Assembly (NCBI GenBank): GCA_016235365.1
Contig: JACRLF010000023.1
Coordinates: 1-41,892 of the forward strand
DNA from: Deltaproteobacteria bacterium
GTDB lineage: Bacteria; Desulfobacterota; GWC2-55-46
Reading direction: 5' to 3'
DNA length: 41,892 nt
Each line of letters begins with the position of its first letter. Position 1 is the first letter of the stretch. The position numbers and the translations under genes were made by a program. Shown here piece by piece: positions 8,380 through 16,253 of this stretch. Under the pieces are notes generated by a model that saw only the letters and a program-made list of their open reading frames with translations, was not told where the DNA came from and did no database searches.

Positions 8380-9354
8380 CTACCACCTTACGACCGAAGA
8401 GGCCCATGTAAGGCCCCCTCCGAAGGCGACGAACAGTATTATGTCGTTGGCCTTGATGCGGCCCTCCCTCACGGCCTCATCGAGGGCTATGGGGATGGAC
8501 GCCGCCGAGGTGTTGCCGTACTTCTCGAGGTTGGTGACGACCTTGTCGGGGGAGAGCTTGAGCCTCTCCCTTATGGCCTCTATTATCCTCAGGTTGGCCT
8601 GATGGGGCACAAGGCACGTTATGTCCTCTGGCTTCAACCCGTTTTCCTCCATCACCTCGGCGATGGCGCCGCCCATCGTCCTTACGGCTATCTTGAAGGT
8701 CTCATTGCCCTGCATCCTTAGATACGGCAGGACCGGCTCCGAGGCCTCGAAAGGGCTCGGCTGGCATGTGTTCGGCGCGTAGAGCATCTCCCACCGGCGC
8801 CCGTCGGAGTGTATGCGGGTGGAGAGGATGCCGTGCCTGCCCTTCTCGGCCTTGAGTACCACCGCGCCAGCCCCGTCGCCGAAGAGGACGCAGGTCGATC
8901 TGTCCTTCCAGTCTATTATCTTTGAGAACCTGTCCACCCCTATGACAAGGGCGTTATGGGCCGAGCCCGACCTTATGTATTTATCAGCCGCGTCGAGCGC
9001 GTAGAGGAACCCGGAACACGCGGCGGAGACGTCAAAGGCCGCGGCCCCGGGCCTGATGCCGAGGCGGGACTGGATAAAGCACGCGGTCGATGGAAAGGCC
9101 ATGTCCGGCGTAACCGTGCCAACCACCACGAGGTCTATGTCCCTGGGATGGAGCCCGGCGGCCTTGAGGGCGTTTTTCGCGGCCTTGGCGCCCATCTCCG
9201 AGGACGTCTCGTCAACGGATACCCGCCTCTCCCTGATGCCGGTCCTTGCGAATATCCACGCGTCGGAGGTATCGACCATCCGCTCAAGGTCATGGTTGGT
9301 CAATACCTTCTCCGGCAGATAGGAGCCTGTTCCCGCCAGCCTGGACCTCAGCAT
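8380..9354 (-). CDS. fabH: Beta-ketoacyl-ACP synthase III
   Basis: Product of 324 aa from ATG 9354 (MLRSRLAGTGSYLPEKVLTN). It initiates fatty-acid synthesis by condensing acyl-CoA with malonyl-ACP. The triad is visible as DVSAACSGFLYAL (Cys), LVPHQANLRII (His) and KYGNTSAASIP (Asn). The ORF track starts at 9414 inside plsX; I prefer 9354, just after the plsX TGA, because family N-termini begin there. ATG 9369 (MGHEHMLRS) is an alternative that would overlap the plsX stop. Confidence 0.95.
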   Translation of the reverse strand: MLRSRLAGTGSYLPEKVLTNHDLERMVDTSDAWIFARTGIRERRVSVDETSSEMGAKAAKNALKAAGLHPRDIDLVVVGTVTPDMAFPSTACFIQSRLGIRPGAAAFDVSAACSGFLYALDAADKYIRSGSAHNALVIGVDRFSKIIDWKDRSTCVLFGDGAGAVVLKAEKGRHGILSTRIHSDGRRWEMLYAPNTCQPSPFEASEPVLPYLRMQGNETFKIAVRTMGGAIAEVMEENGLKPEDITCLVPHQANLRIIEAIRERLKLSPDKVVTNLEKYGNTSAASIPIALDEAVREGRIKANDIILFVAFGGGLTWASSVVRW

Positions 9355-9358
9355 ATGC

Positions 9359-10408
9359 TCATGCCCCATGAGAGCCGGACGCCGCGCCGCCATGCGGGCG
9401 GCCGAGCCCTTCAAGGTCGCAATTCTTCTCTATCTCTTCCATCAGATGGGCGTTCACCCTGCCCCTGGCGTATTCGTATGCCTTGAGCACGGCGTTTTTT
9501 ATGGCCTTGGGGTTGGACCTGCCGTGGCTTATTATGCATATCCCGTTGATGCCAAGGAGCGGCGCCCCTCCGTACTCCGCGTAGTCTATCTTCTTCTTGA
9601 GGTTCCTGAAGGCCCCTTTTGCGAGTATATAGCCTATCTTCGCGGGCACGGTAGCCATTATCTCGTGCTTGAGCATCGCGGTTACCGCCTCCACGAGCCC
9701 CTCGGAGAGCTTGAGCACTATGTTGCCGACGAAACCGTCCGTAACCACGACGTCCACGTCCCCGTTGTATATGTCCCTGCCCTCCACGTATCCGATGTAG
9801 TTGAGCGAGGTCTTTTTTATGAGGGCGTTGGTCTCCCTTGTGAGCTCGTTGCCCTTGGCCTCCTCCTCCCCGTTGGATAGGAGCCCGACCCTCGGGCGCT
9901 CCTTCTTAAGGACGTACCTTGCATAGACCTCGCCCATCACCGCGAACTGGAGCAGGTGCATGGGCTTGCAGTCTACGTTGCCGCCGACGTCAAGGAGCAC
10001 CGCCTGGTCCTTCATGGTGGGCAGGCTCACGGCTATGGCCGGACGGTCCACGCCCTTTATCCTTTTAAAGACGAACATGCCGGCGGCCATCGCCGCCCCG
10101 GAGTTCCCGGCGCTCACCACGGCGTTGGCCTCGCCGCTTTTGACAAGGTCGAAACAGACCTTGAGAGAAGAATCCTTCTTCTTCCTTACGGCCTGGGCCG
10201 GGGACTCGTCCATGCCCACGACCTCGGAGGCGTGCTTTATCGAGATATTGGGGTTGTCGCAGTTATGCTTCCTGAGCTCGGCCTCGATCCTATCCCTGTC
10301 TCCAACGAGGACCACAGGGACGTCGAGTTCCGCGGCGGCCTTTATGCTTCCTTCAACGACCGCCGCCGGGGCGTAATCCCCCCCCATCGCGTCTACCGCT
10401 ATTTTCAT
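9359..10408 (-). CDS. plsX: Phosphate acyltransferase PlsX
   Basis: Product of 349 aa. It makes acyl-phosphate from acyl-ACP, the first step toward phosphatidic acid with PlsY. Motifs: [70 protein letters not shown] and [18 protein letters not shown]. Position between rpmF and fabH is the standard bacterial arrangement. The last residues ([13 protein letters not shown]) form a short low-complexity tail before fabH. Confidence 0.97.
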   Translation of the reverse strand: MKIAVDAMGGDYAPAAVVEGSIKAAAELDVPVVLVGDRDRIEAELRKHNCDNPNISIKHASEVVGMDESPAQAVRKKKDSSLKVCFDLVKSGEANAVVSAGNSGAAMAAGMFVFKRIKGVDRPAIAVSLPTMKDQAVLLDVGGNVDCKPMHLLQFAVMGEVYARYVLKKERPRVGLLSNGEEEAKGNELTRETNALIKKTSLNYIGYVEGRDIYNGDVDVVVTDGFVGNIVLKLSEGLVEAVTAMLKHEIMATVPAKIGYILAKGAFRNLKKKIDYAEYGGAPLLGINGICIISHGRSNPKAIKNAVLKAYEYARGRVNAHLMEEIEKNCDLEGLGRPHGGAASGSHGA

Positions 10409-10465
10409 ATTATTTGAGTGTAGATGATAGTTAGCAGGACAAGCATCCCCGCACGGCCCGCTTTG

Positions 10466-10510
10466 CCGGGGAGACGGCCTGAGCCGCTCGGCGAGAGGCC
10501 GTCTCCCCGG
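10466..10510. other. Long hairpin between rpmF and plsX
   Basis: CCGGGGAGACGGCCT pairs with AGGCCGTCTCCCCGG (15 bp) around a GC-rich loop. There is no T run in either direction, so it is not a typical intrinsic terminator. In the rpmF-plsX mRNA it could be a processing or stability element that separates ribosomal-protein from lipid-gene expression. Confidence 0.6.
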
Positions 10511-10517
10511 CTCATCA

Positions 10518-10703
10518 CTAAACCGCCTCTTCCTTCTTAATGACGGTCCTGCCCCTGTACGTCCCGCAGGCGGGGCATACGTGGTGCGGTCTCTTCGGCT
10601 CGCCGCACTGTGGACACTTCGACGTGGCGGGCGTACTCAAGGCGTCATGGCTCCTTCTCTGCATCCTTTTGCACCTTGAATGTCTCTTCTTTGGATTCGG
10701 CAT
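10518..10703 (-). CDS. rpmF: 50S ribosomal protein L32
   Basis: Product of 61 aa. N-terminus [22 protein letters not shown] is the classic L32 basic segment, followed by a zinc ribbon with two CXXC pairs ([18 protein letters not shown]). It is a structural component of the large ribosomal subunit. It lies between yceD and plsX, the standard bacterial order. Confidence 0.97.
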   Translation of the reverse strand: MPNPKKRHSRCKRMQRRSHDALSTPATSKCPQCGEPKRPHHVCPACGTYRGRTVIKKEEAV

Positions 10704-10745
10704 ATCGACTTCCTCTCTTTTCCTGTCGTTTGTTCGGTACTATTA

Positions 10746-10871
10746 AAATGGATCCCACCGGGTTTAAAACCCAGTAATCCTCGGAACGTTGAACATGCAT
10801 AGCGAGCGAATAGAAATAGATACTCCCTTATATGTCGAAGATTAAGCGCGGCTTACCGCGGGGAGCTTCAA
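10746..10871 (+). repeat. Short palindrome joined to an MHSER element (deletion variant)
   Basis: 10746-10788 is a degenerate GGGTTTAAAACCC...GGAACGTT palindrome that runs directly into TTGAACATGCATAGCGAGCG (10789). This MHSER copy lacks its first GC hairpin: AGCGAGCG is joined directly to AATAGAAATAGAT. It separates yceD from rpmF in an otherwise conserved operon. Confidence 0.75.
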
Positions 10872-10878
10872 ACCAAGC

Positions 10879-11412
10879 TCATTTTACCTTGAAATCCTTG
10901 AGCTTTGCAAACCTCGCATCCGTCTTCGAATCCGTCTTCGCCTCTTCCCCGCACCCGCACGCGCCCGCGTTCATATCCGCCCCGCACTTCGGGCAGAGGC
11001 CCTTGCAGTCCTCCCTGCAGAGCGGCTTTATCGGGACCTCGAGAGAGAGCTGAGCCAGGAGTATCTCGGTAGTGTCAAGCTCATGGCCATCCAGGTAATT
11101 CAATTCAAGGTCCCCCGGCTTTAACTCCTTTTCGGTCTCTTTTTCGCCGCCGGGGACGTAGATGACGGAAAAATCCGTGTCTATGCCGCTCTGGAATTCC
11201 TTCAGGCACCTGCTACAGCCCACAAGCAGACGGGCCTGCATATTCCCGTTTACATTCACCATCCCCTCGCTCGAGCTTATATCGAGGTGCGCGGATACGG
11301 GGGATAGGAAGGAGAAGTCGAGCCTTCCGGCCAACTCCTCTATGTTTTTGCCCTCGTCCTTGAAGTCAAGGACGAGCCCGGCGTCCGGAATATCATGGAT
11401 ATTTATCTTCAT
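10879..11412 (-). CDS. yceD: YceD family (DUF177) protein
   Basis: Product of 177 aa. DUF177/YceD proteins precede rpmF across bacteria and are linked to 23S rRNA accumulation and ribosome assembly. Visible are the central Cys pair VGCSRCLKEF, the acidic LELNYLDGHELDTTEILLAQLSLEVP segment that defines the family, and a C-terminal Cys-rich zinc-like cluster (CREDCKGLCPKCGADMNAGACGCG). First gene of the rpmF-plsX-fab operon, with a strong promoter 27-56 nt upstream of its start. Confidence 0.92.
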   Translation of the reverse strand: MKINIHDIPDAGLVLDFKDEGKNIEELAGRLDFSFLSPVSAHLDISSSEGMVNVNGNMQARLLVGCSRCLKEFQSGIDTDFSVIYVPGGEKETEKELKPGDLELNYLDGHELDTTEILLAQLSLEVPIKPLCREDCKGLCPKCGADMNAGACGCGEEAKTDSKTDARFAKLKDFKVK

Positions 11413-11438
11413 CGTATTTGCTGATATAAAGACTTGAA

Positions 11439-11468
11439 AGTATACAAAAAATACCGTATCATTGTCAA
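11439..11468 (-). promoter_or_regulatory. Sigma70-type promoter of yceD-rpmF-plsX-fab operon
   Basis: On the minus strand: TTGACA, 18-nt spacer, TATACT, ending 27 nt before the yceD ATG. Both hexamers are near consensus. Confidence 0.8.
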
Positions 11469-11535
11469 TACAATTTGCTCTGGGGGCGAATTTACAAATT
11501 CATACCGTGCAATCCGGAGCCGTACAAATTTACGC

Positions 11536-11564
11536 TTGACTATCGCGGCGGATTCAAATAAATT
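11536..11564 (+). promoter_or_regulatory. Promoter of tRNA-Gln
   Basis: TTGACT, 17-nt spacer, TAAATT, ending 18 nt before the tRNA. Confidence 0.65.
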
Positions 11565-11582
11565 ATCCGCTGTCGCGGATAT

Positions 11583-11656
11583 TGGGGGATCGTCTAACGG
11601 CAGGACAACGGGCTCTGAACCCGTTTATCCAGGTTCGAATCCTGGTCCCCCAGCCA
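11583..11656 (+). tRNA. tRNA-Gln (anticodon CTG)
   Basis: Acceptor TGGGGGA pairs with TCCCCCA. The anticodon arm is ACGGG-CTCTGAA-CCCGT, giving CUG, and the T arm contains GTTCGAATC. Encoded 3' CCA is present. Its last 20 bp recur at 13266-13285, marking it as an integration site. Confidence 0.95.
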
Positions 11657-11673
11657 TTTTTCCATAAAACCCT

Positions 11674-11704
11674 CAAGGGGTTGACTGAATCAGTCAACCC
11701 CTTG
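11674..11704. terminator. Perfect 14-bp hairpin after tRNA-Gln
   Basis: CAAGGGGTTGACTG-AAT-CAGTCAACCCCTTG followed by TTGCATTT. It is probably the tRNA terminator or an island-borne terminator; the T tract is weak. Confidence 0.6.
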
Positions 11705-11764
11705 TTGCATTTCGGGGATGGGTTGGTGTATCCTTATGTGGGTTCAAATAATTCCATAACTCCC

Positions 11765-11826
11765 TTTACGAATCACATGGTTCAGGTTGCAAACCTGAAC
11801 CTGCAGGTTTGAATCCCGTCCGTAAA
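11765..11826 (+). other. Truncated tRNA-Cys-like sequence
   Basis: TTTACGA...CCGTAAA could form a 6-of-7 acceptor stem. TCAGG-TTGCAAA-CCTGA is an anticodon arm with loop GCA (Cys). GTTTGAATCCCG resembles a T arm with C56 changed to T. The D-arm region is only about 10 nt and there is no CCA. Total 62 nt. It looks like a degenerate tRNA carried by the island, but the perfect 10-bp stem GGTTCAGGTT/AACCTGAACC could also be just a hairpin. Confidence 0.35.
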
Positions 11827-12075
11827 AATCCAAATCCTTAGCATCTTTCCATACCACCTTAAATTTTGATGGGCGCAATCAACAAAAAGAACTAGTATTG
11901 AATAATTTTCACTGATTTTAGATGAAAAAACGGATAGATACACCTTCAGCGGTTGAAAAAATACACCATAAGATAAAGGAGTATAAATTCCATGTTCAAG
12001 GCAGACAAATGAATTAGTAGCTTTGAATTCATTATTAAACAAGCGGGATAACCGCCTGTAAAGGGGAATATCTAT

Positions 12076-12657
12076 ATGGAAAGGACATACAAAAACACTG
12101 ATGAAATCATGGACTATCTTGAGGTTATCCCTGTGTTTGAGAGTAGCGGCCTGCGTTTAGATGTATACCTTGACGGCAGAAAGGTAGGCCGAATAGATAA
12201 ACATGACAAGGAAATTGAAGTGAATGTAAAGGTTGCTGAGGAGGATAATTCTAATGTAAATCGTATAGATTCTCTCGATTCTTACTGGGAGTACTCCCAA
12301 TCAACTGGAGAGTTGACTCATATCGATAATCAGACTGGAGCAAGAACCCCGATAGGAACAGGTTATTCTGGTAATGGAGTAGGACTAAATAATCCAAACT
12401 TGCAGAATGAGCCATTTGCTGGGCCTATTCCGCAAGGGACTTATTATATAGGTGATGCAACAACAACCAAAGGGCCTCTTACTTTACCATTGACTCCTCG
12501 CCAAGGCACTGATACTTTTGGCAGAGATCTCTTCCGTATTCACGGCGATAATTCATGTAATTGCCAAAGTGCGTCAGAAGGTTGCATAATCCTGCAGCGA
12601 AGTATCAGAGAGCAAATCAATGACAGCGGAGATCGCATACTGAGAGTTGTACCATGA
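12076..12657 (+). CDS. Tlde1-domain (DUF2778) L,D-transpeptidase-like toxin
   Basis: Product of 193 aa. The C-terminal two thirds match the Tlde1/DUF2778 family, whose Salmonella member is a type VI effector that cuts and exchanges D-amino acids on peptidoglycan tetrapeptides. Visible are YWEYSQSTGELTHIDNQTGA, GLNNP, GPIPQGTYYIG and the catalytic region FRIHGDN...ASEGCIIL with the His and Cys of the L,D-transpeptidase fold, then RIL RVVP at the C-terminus. The first 75 residues are not recognised and may be a delivery or adaptor region. No signal peptide. AAGGGG lies upstream of ATG 12076. The next gene encodes an exported protein, as in Tlde1/Tldi1 pairs. No type VI genes are in the window. 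Confidence 0.8.
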   Translation: MERTYKNTDEIMDYLEVIPVFESSGLRLDVYLDGRKVGRIDKHDKEIEVNVKVAEEDNSNVNRIDSLDSYWEYSQSTGELTHIDNQTGARTPIGTGYSGNGVGLNNPNLQNEPFAGPIPQGTYYIGDATTTKGPLTLPLTPRQGTDTFGRDLFRIHGDNSCNCQSASEGCIILQRSIREQINDSGDRILRVVP

Positions 12658-12690
12658 GGGCAATTTAATCCATAAGCCATGGGTGAGTGC

Positions 12691-13059
12691 ATGAGACATG
12701 CAATGAAATTTTTGATAGCTTTGATTCTTTTACTTTTTTCTTCTTCGGTTGTTTTTGCTAAAGACCCTGATTGCACAGGGACGGACAGGTATCCGACGTC
12801 AATGGCCTTTGGGTACCTGAAAGATGCAGGGCTAACGGATAATCATAAGCTTGATTTCACAAAGACAAAAACAGTCAGATTGGCATCAGAAAAAATCGGC
12901 AAAGATCTTTACCATCAGATACATCATATAACTTTCATTGAGAAATCCGGCAATAAGATCGAAGTCATAACAATCAACGATGCTTCCAATGAAGAGTGCT
13001 CGATGAGCGGGGTAGATGTTTTTGTTACAAGCCATCATTTAGGCGACTACACCCGCTAA
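12691..13059 (+). CDS. Predicted exported immunity protein for the Tlde1-like toxin
   Basis: Product of 122 aa from ATG 12691 (the ORF track begins 4 codons earlier). Signal peptide MRHAMKFLIALILLLFSSSVVFA with probable cleavage before KDPDC. The mature part is about 100 aa with two cysteines (PDCTGTD and EECSMSG) that could form a disulfide. I recognise no family. Position 33 nt after the toxin, small size and export to the periplasm, where the toxin's peptidoglycan substrate lies, suggest an immunity role. This is inference from context. AT-rich like the toxin and unlike the flanking genes. Confidence 0.65.
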   Translation: MRHAMKFLIALILLLFSSSVVFAKDPDCTGTDRYPTSMAFGYLKDAGLTDNHKLDFTKTKTVRLASEKIGKDLYHQIHHITFIEKSGNKIEVITINDASNEECSMSGVDVFVTSHHLGDYTR

Positions 13060-13153
13060 GCTGCGGATTTTCCCGAAATGGTTTTGGTTTCGCGCTCATT
13101 TACCTCACGCAACCAAGTGGAATTCTTACGATTACAGGCTCAAAAGTGAATCT

Positions 13154-13247
13154 CCGCCGGCAGGAGCCGGCGGTTTCTTGGGACACAAGCCTTCGGCTTG
13201 GGTCCTTCGGACGGCCTATCCATCACCAGACAGGAGTCTGGTGTTTT
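13154..13247 (+). ncRNA. Array of four hairpins, two with AGGA loops (possible small RNA or terminator array)
   Basis: Four stems follow one another: CCGCCGGC-AGGA-GCCGGCGG, CAAGCC-TTC-GGCTTG, GTCC-TTC-GGAC and CACCAGAC-AGGA-GTCTGGTG, the last followed by TTTT. The first and last could act as terminators for the toxin operon. AGGA in hairpin loops, especially ACAGGAGT, matches the known CsrA/RsmA recognition pattern, so a regulatory RNA is an alternative. From here to 13414 there is no gene, only the att copy and a 27-codon open stretch after the tldE stop. Confidence 0.35.
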
Positions 13248-13414
13248 AACGGCCAAATAAATCTTGAATCCTGGTCCCCCAGCCAATTGCGTATCGAAAA
13301 AAGGGCCTGCAACCCCGCAACTCCATTATCCTACTGGGACACATTGCCAAGCCTTTCCATCTCCGTCTTTACCTTTATAAGCTCCTCGGTAGTAGACCTC
13401 AACCGGCCTCCGGA

Positions 13415-14761
13415 CTAACCCGTAAAGCGGAAGCCGTCTATAAGCAGGTACGGCGCGGTGATGGAGCTCAACGGCAGGTCGTGGTTCGGGAAGACCTTGA
13501 CCTCCCTCGATATCTCCTCTATCCTCCCGAACGCCTCAAGGATGTTCTCGGTAAACCGCAAGGACCTTACAGGGTACAGCACCTTGCCGTTATCCACGTA
13601 AAATGTGCCGTGCCTGGTCATCCCGGTCATTAGGGTCTGCTTGGGGTTTAAAAGGCCGTTGACGTAGTGGAACGACTTTACCACTATCCCTTCGCCGAGC
13701 CTCTCCACCATTTCGGAGCGCGGGCATGAGCCGCCCTCCATGAACACGTGGTCGGGTAGCGGCCCCTCCGGGTCCTCGGGGAACGGGGCGTGCCCGGTCG
13801 AGCCCCTGCCGTCGAGCGAGGCGGTAAAGGTGTCGTAGACCACCCCGCTGGCCGCCCCGCGCTCGATGAGCATGGTCTTGCGCTTGCCCACGCCCTCGAG
13901 GTCGAATGGCACGGCCATGCCCCGGGGGTCCGCGCCGTCGTCGTATATGGTGACGTTCTCCCCCGTGATCTTCTCTCCGAGCCTTCCGCTCAAGAAGCTC
14001 GACCCCTCGTGGTAATTCTTCGCGCCGAACCCTATGTACGCGAGCCAGTGCAGGAGCTCGCATACGGCCGGCGGCTCCAGAAGCACCCTGTAGACCCCCG
14101 TGGCGAGGTCCCTTGGGGCCATGCCCTTGAGGCACGAGTCCGCGGATTCCTCCATGACATCGAGGATGTCTATCGAGGAGATGTCCTTTGATAACGCGCT
14201 ACTGAACCCGGAGCTTCCTTCGCCGGTGCTTATCGAGCTTAGAAACGCCGAGGTATAGGGGTGGTACGCCTCCACGCCGTTGGTATTGAATACGGCGATC
14301 TCTCCCACGGACGTGGAAAGGATGCCGGAGTGGAGCACGCCTAAGGCCTCCCCCCTCTTAAAACCCTCGGATATGACGGAGACCTTCTCCGCGTCGTCCA
14401 TCGAGGCGGTGGACACGAAATACGACCCGATATCGGCATAGACCGACGGCCCTGGGAGCAGGAGGGGGAATCCCTCCTCGCTTACGTGCTCCGCAATCCT
14501 CAAGGCCCTGTCGAGGCAGTGCACGAGCGCGGACCTCTCAAGGCTGTTCGTAGAGGCCACGCCTATCTTCCTGCCGAGTATGACCCTTATATACACGGCG
14601 CAGTCGGTCTTTACACCGCCCTGGTGGAAGGACGAGCCGGCAAAGCGCATAGAGCTCGTCCTCCCGCTCTCGATGACAACTTCGGTTGAATCGGCGGCGC
14701 GCAGGCGAATGATAGCCGAAGCCTCCTCAAATATCCTTTCTTTCAAGAGGATGCTACTCAT
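13415..14761 (-). CDS. TldE/PmbA-like subunit of TldD/TldE protease
   Basis: Product of 448 aa. It aligns with the PmbA/TldE side of the family: an N-terminal domain with repeated beta-alpha elements, VFNTNGVEAYHPYTSAF in the middle and a C-terminal beta-rich part ending TAPYLLIDGFRFTG, without the HEXXXH zinc site. TldD/TldE heterodimers degrade unfolded or ribosomal peptides; in E. coli they mature microcin B17 and degrade CcdA. Its ATG overlaps the tldD stop by 8 nt, so the two are translationally coupled. After the TAG stop the same frame continues 27 codons (SGGRLRSTTEELIKVKTEME...), perhaps a relic of a longer C-terminus. Proposed role here: leader removal from the 17961 peptide. Confidence 0.88.
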   Translation of the reverse strand: MSSILLKERIFEEASAIIRLRAADSTEVVIESGRTSSMRFAGSSFHQGGVKTDCAVYIRVILGRKIGVASTNSLERSALVHCLDRALRIAEHVSEEGFPLLLPGPSVYADIGSYFVSTASMDDAEKVSVISEGFKRGEALGVLHSGILSTSVGEIAVFNTNGVEAYHPYTSAFLSSISTGEGSSGFSSALSKDISSIDILDVMEESADSCLKGMAPRDLATGVYRVLLEPPAVCELLHWLAYIGFGAKNYHEGSSFLSGRLGEKITGENVTIYDDGADPRGMAVPFDLEGVGKRKTMLIERGAASGVVYDTFTASLDGRGSTGHAPFPEDPEGPLPDHVFMEGGSCPRSEMVERLGEGIVVKSFHYVNGLLNPKQTLMTGMTRHGTFYVDNGKVLYPVRSLRFTENILEAFGRIEEISREVKVFPNHDLPLSSITAPYLLIDGFRFTG

Positions 14762-16253
14762 CTCTGAATACCCCCACGTTCACCCCCCTGAAACGCGCCG
14801 GGGAGGCGCCGTGGCCGACGTTGGCGGTCTGCATGGGCTCACCCTTGCCGCAACTGTTCAACCCCCACATCCTCCACTCCCCTCGGTTGCAGACCCCATC
14901 GCATGAGGCCCAGAACTCGGGGGTTATCCCGTAGTAGACGGGGTTTTTGTACATCTCCCCGACCTTGCCGTTTTTAATCCTGTAGGCGGCCTCGGCGCCG
15001 AACTGGAAGTTGAGCCTCAAGTCGTCTATGGACCAGCTCCTGTTCGTTGACATGAGTATTCCGTCCCTGGTGTCCGCTATAAGGTCTTCGAGGCTCGGCT
15101 CACCCGGCTCGATGCAGATGTTGCTCATCCTGACAAGCGGCACGCCGCTCCACCCCTCGGCCCTCATTGAGCCGTTGCTCCCCTGCCCTATGACGGCTGA
15201 GCTCTCGCGCGAAGTGAGGTAGTCCATAAAGACCCCCTGCCTGACGATATCCACCCGGCGTCCCCGCACCCCCTCGTCGTCATATTTGTAGCTGCCCGCC
15301 CCGCCGTCGATGCCTGGGTCCGCGTATATGTTGACGTGCCTTGAGCCGTATCGGTAGACCCCCCTCTTATCGAGCGTGAGGAAACTGCCTCCGGCAAAGC
15401 CTGTCTCCGAGCCCAGTACCCTGTCAAGCTCCGAGGGGTGTCCGCACGACTCGTGTATCTGGAGCGCGAGCTGCGAGCCGTCGATGATTATATCCATTTT
15501 TCTTGAAGGGCATTCTCTGGCCTTGAGCAACTCCCGCGCCTCGCCGGTGACACTGCCGACGCTATCAGCCATCTTCAGCTCATCGAAGACCTCATACCCC
15601 CCTGTGACGAAGAGGCCGTGGTGGGCGTCCGGGTAGGACCTCCTCTGGGCGTCCTTGCCGTCCTCGGCTATGACGTGGTACCCGCCCCCGCTGGTGAGGA
15701 TGGATTGCGTGATATGGGCCCCTTCAGTGCTCAGGAACTCCTTATCCTCCCTTGAAAACTCCATGAACGCCTCGCACACCGCTATATCCCTTACGCGCAT
15801 GGCGCTATCCGTCAGACCGATGAGGAGCCCGATCTTCTCCTCCGGCGGGACGGTGAACGGGTCTATCCTGAAAGGGGTGGAGTAGCAGTCCACATGGGGT
15901 TCGCACCCGGAAAGCCTGACCCTGGACCTGTTGACGGAGGAGAACGCCGCGGCCATTGAGAGCGCCTGGTCGGCCGCCCTCAAGCCGTCCTTCTCGCTTA
16001 CGGAGTTTGTGGAGGCGAACCCCCATGCCCCCCTGTATAGCACCCTTATCCCTATGCCGGCGGATGAACCGGTGGAAAAGCCCTCGATTGCCGCGTCCCT
16101 TACCTGGATCGATTCCGTCGTCGTGCGGACGCATCTCAAGTCCCCGTAATCCGCGCCCTTTTTCCTGAGATAATCTATGATGAAGCCCGATAGCCCCTTG
16201 AAGCTCCCCGCGGCTTTTCCGCTGGAATCTTCGACATGTAAGGAAGTATCCAT
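14754..16253 (-). CDS. TldD metalloprotease
   Basis: Product of 499 aa from ATG 16253. It contains the zinc-binding HEXXXH site ALQIHESCGHPSELDR that distinguishes TldD from TldE, plus YKYDDEGVRGRR, DYLTSRESSAVIGQGSNGSMR and SGVPLVRMSNICIEPG typical of the family. The first 18 residues (MDTSLHVEDSSGKAAGSF) are encoded by an MHSER repeat. No ATG, GTG or TTG lies between the repeat and the conserved KGLSGFIIDYLRKKGADYGDLR, so the repeat appears to supply the start codon. The ORF track's 16316 start lies further inside the repeat. In operon with tldE (overlap) and downstream of the ATP-grasp gene. Confidence 0.9.
   Translation of the reverse strand: MDTSLHVEDSSGKAAGSFKGLSGFIIDYLRKKGADYGDLRCVRTTTESIQVRDAAIEGFSTGSSAGIGIRVLYRGAWGFASTNSVSEKDGLRAADQALSMAAAFSSVNRSRVRLSGCEPHVDCYSTPFRIDPFTVPPEEKIGLLIGLTDSAMRVRDIAVCEAFMEFSREDKEFLSTEGAHITQSILTSGGGYHVIAEDGKDAQRRSYPDAHHGLFVTGGYEVFDELKMADSVGSVTGEARELLKARECPSRKMDIIIDGSQLALQIHESCGHPSELDRVLGSETGFAGGSFLTLDKRGVYRYGSRHVNIYADPGIDGGAGSYKYDDEGVRGRRVDIVRQGVFMDYLTSRESSAVIGQGSNGSMRAEGWSGVPLVRMSNICIEPGEPSLEDLIADTRDGILMSTNRSWSIDDLRLNFQFGAEAAYRIKNGKVGEMYKNPVYYGITPEFWASCDGVCNRGEWRMWGLNSCGKGEPMQTANVGHGASPARFRGVNVGVFRDE

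Larger units (their letters stand above)
11637..13285 (+). mobile_element. Small tRNA-Gln island (toxin/immunity cargo, no integrase seen)
   Basis: GAATCCTGGTCCCCCAGCCA occurs at 11637-11656 (tRNA 3' end) and again at 13266-13285, the layout left by site-specific integration into a tRNA gene. The 1.6 kb between is clearly AT-richer than its surroundings, has different codon use and holds two cargo genes. No integrase or excisionase is visible, so it is a decayed element, a satellite moved in trans, or the remnant of a larger island. The 419 bp between the tRNA and the toxin hold a hairpin, a tRNA-like sequence and no convincing ORF. Confidence 0.75.

Noticed and set aside
11782-12042. 86-aa minus-strand ORF in the island
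   Set aside because: No ribosome site or recognisable domain, and overlaps the tRNA-like sequence; kept as unassigned.
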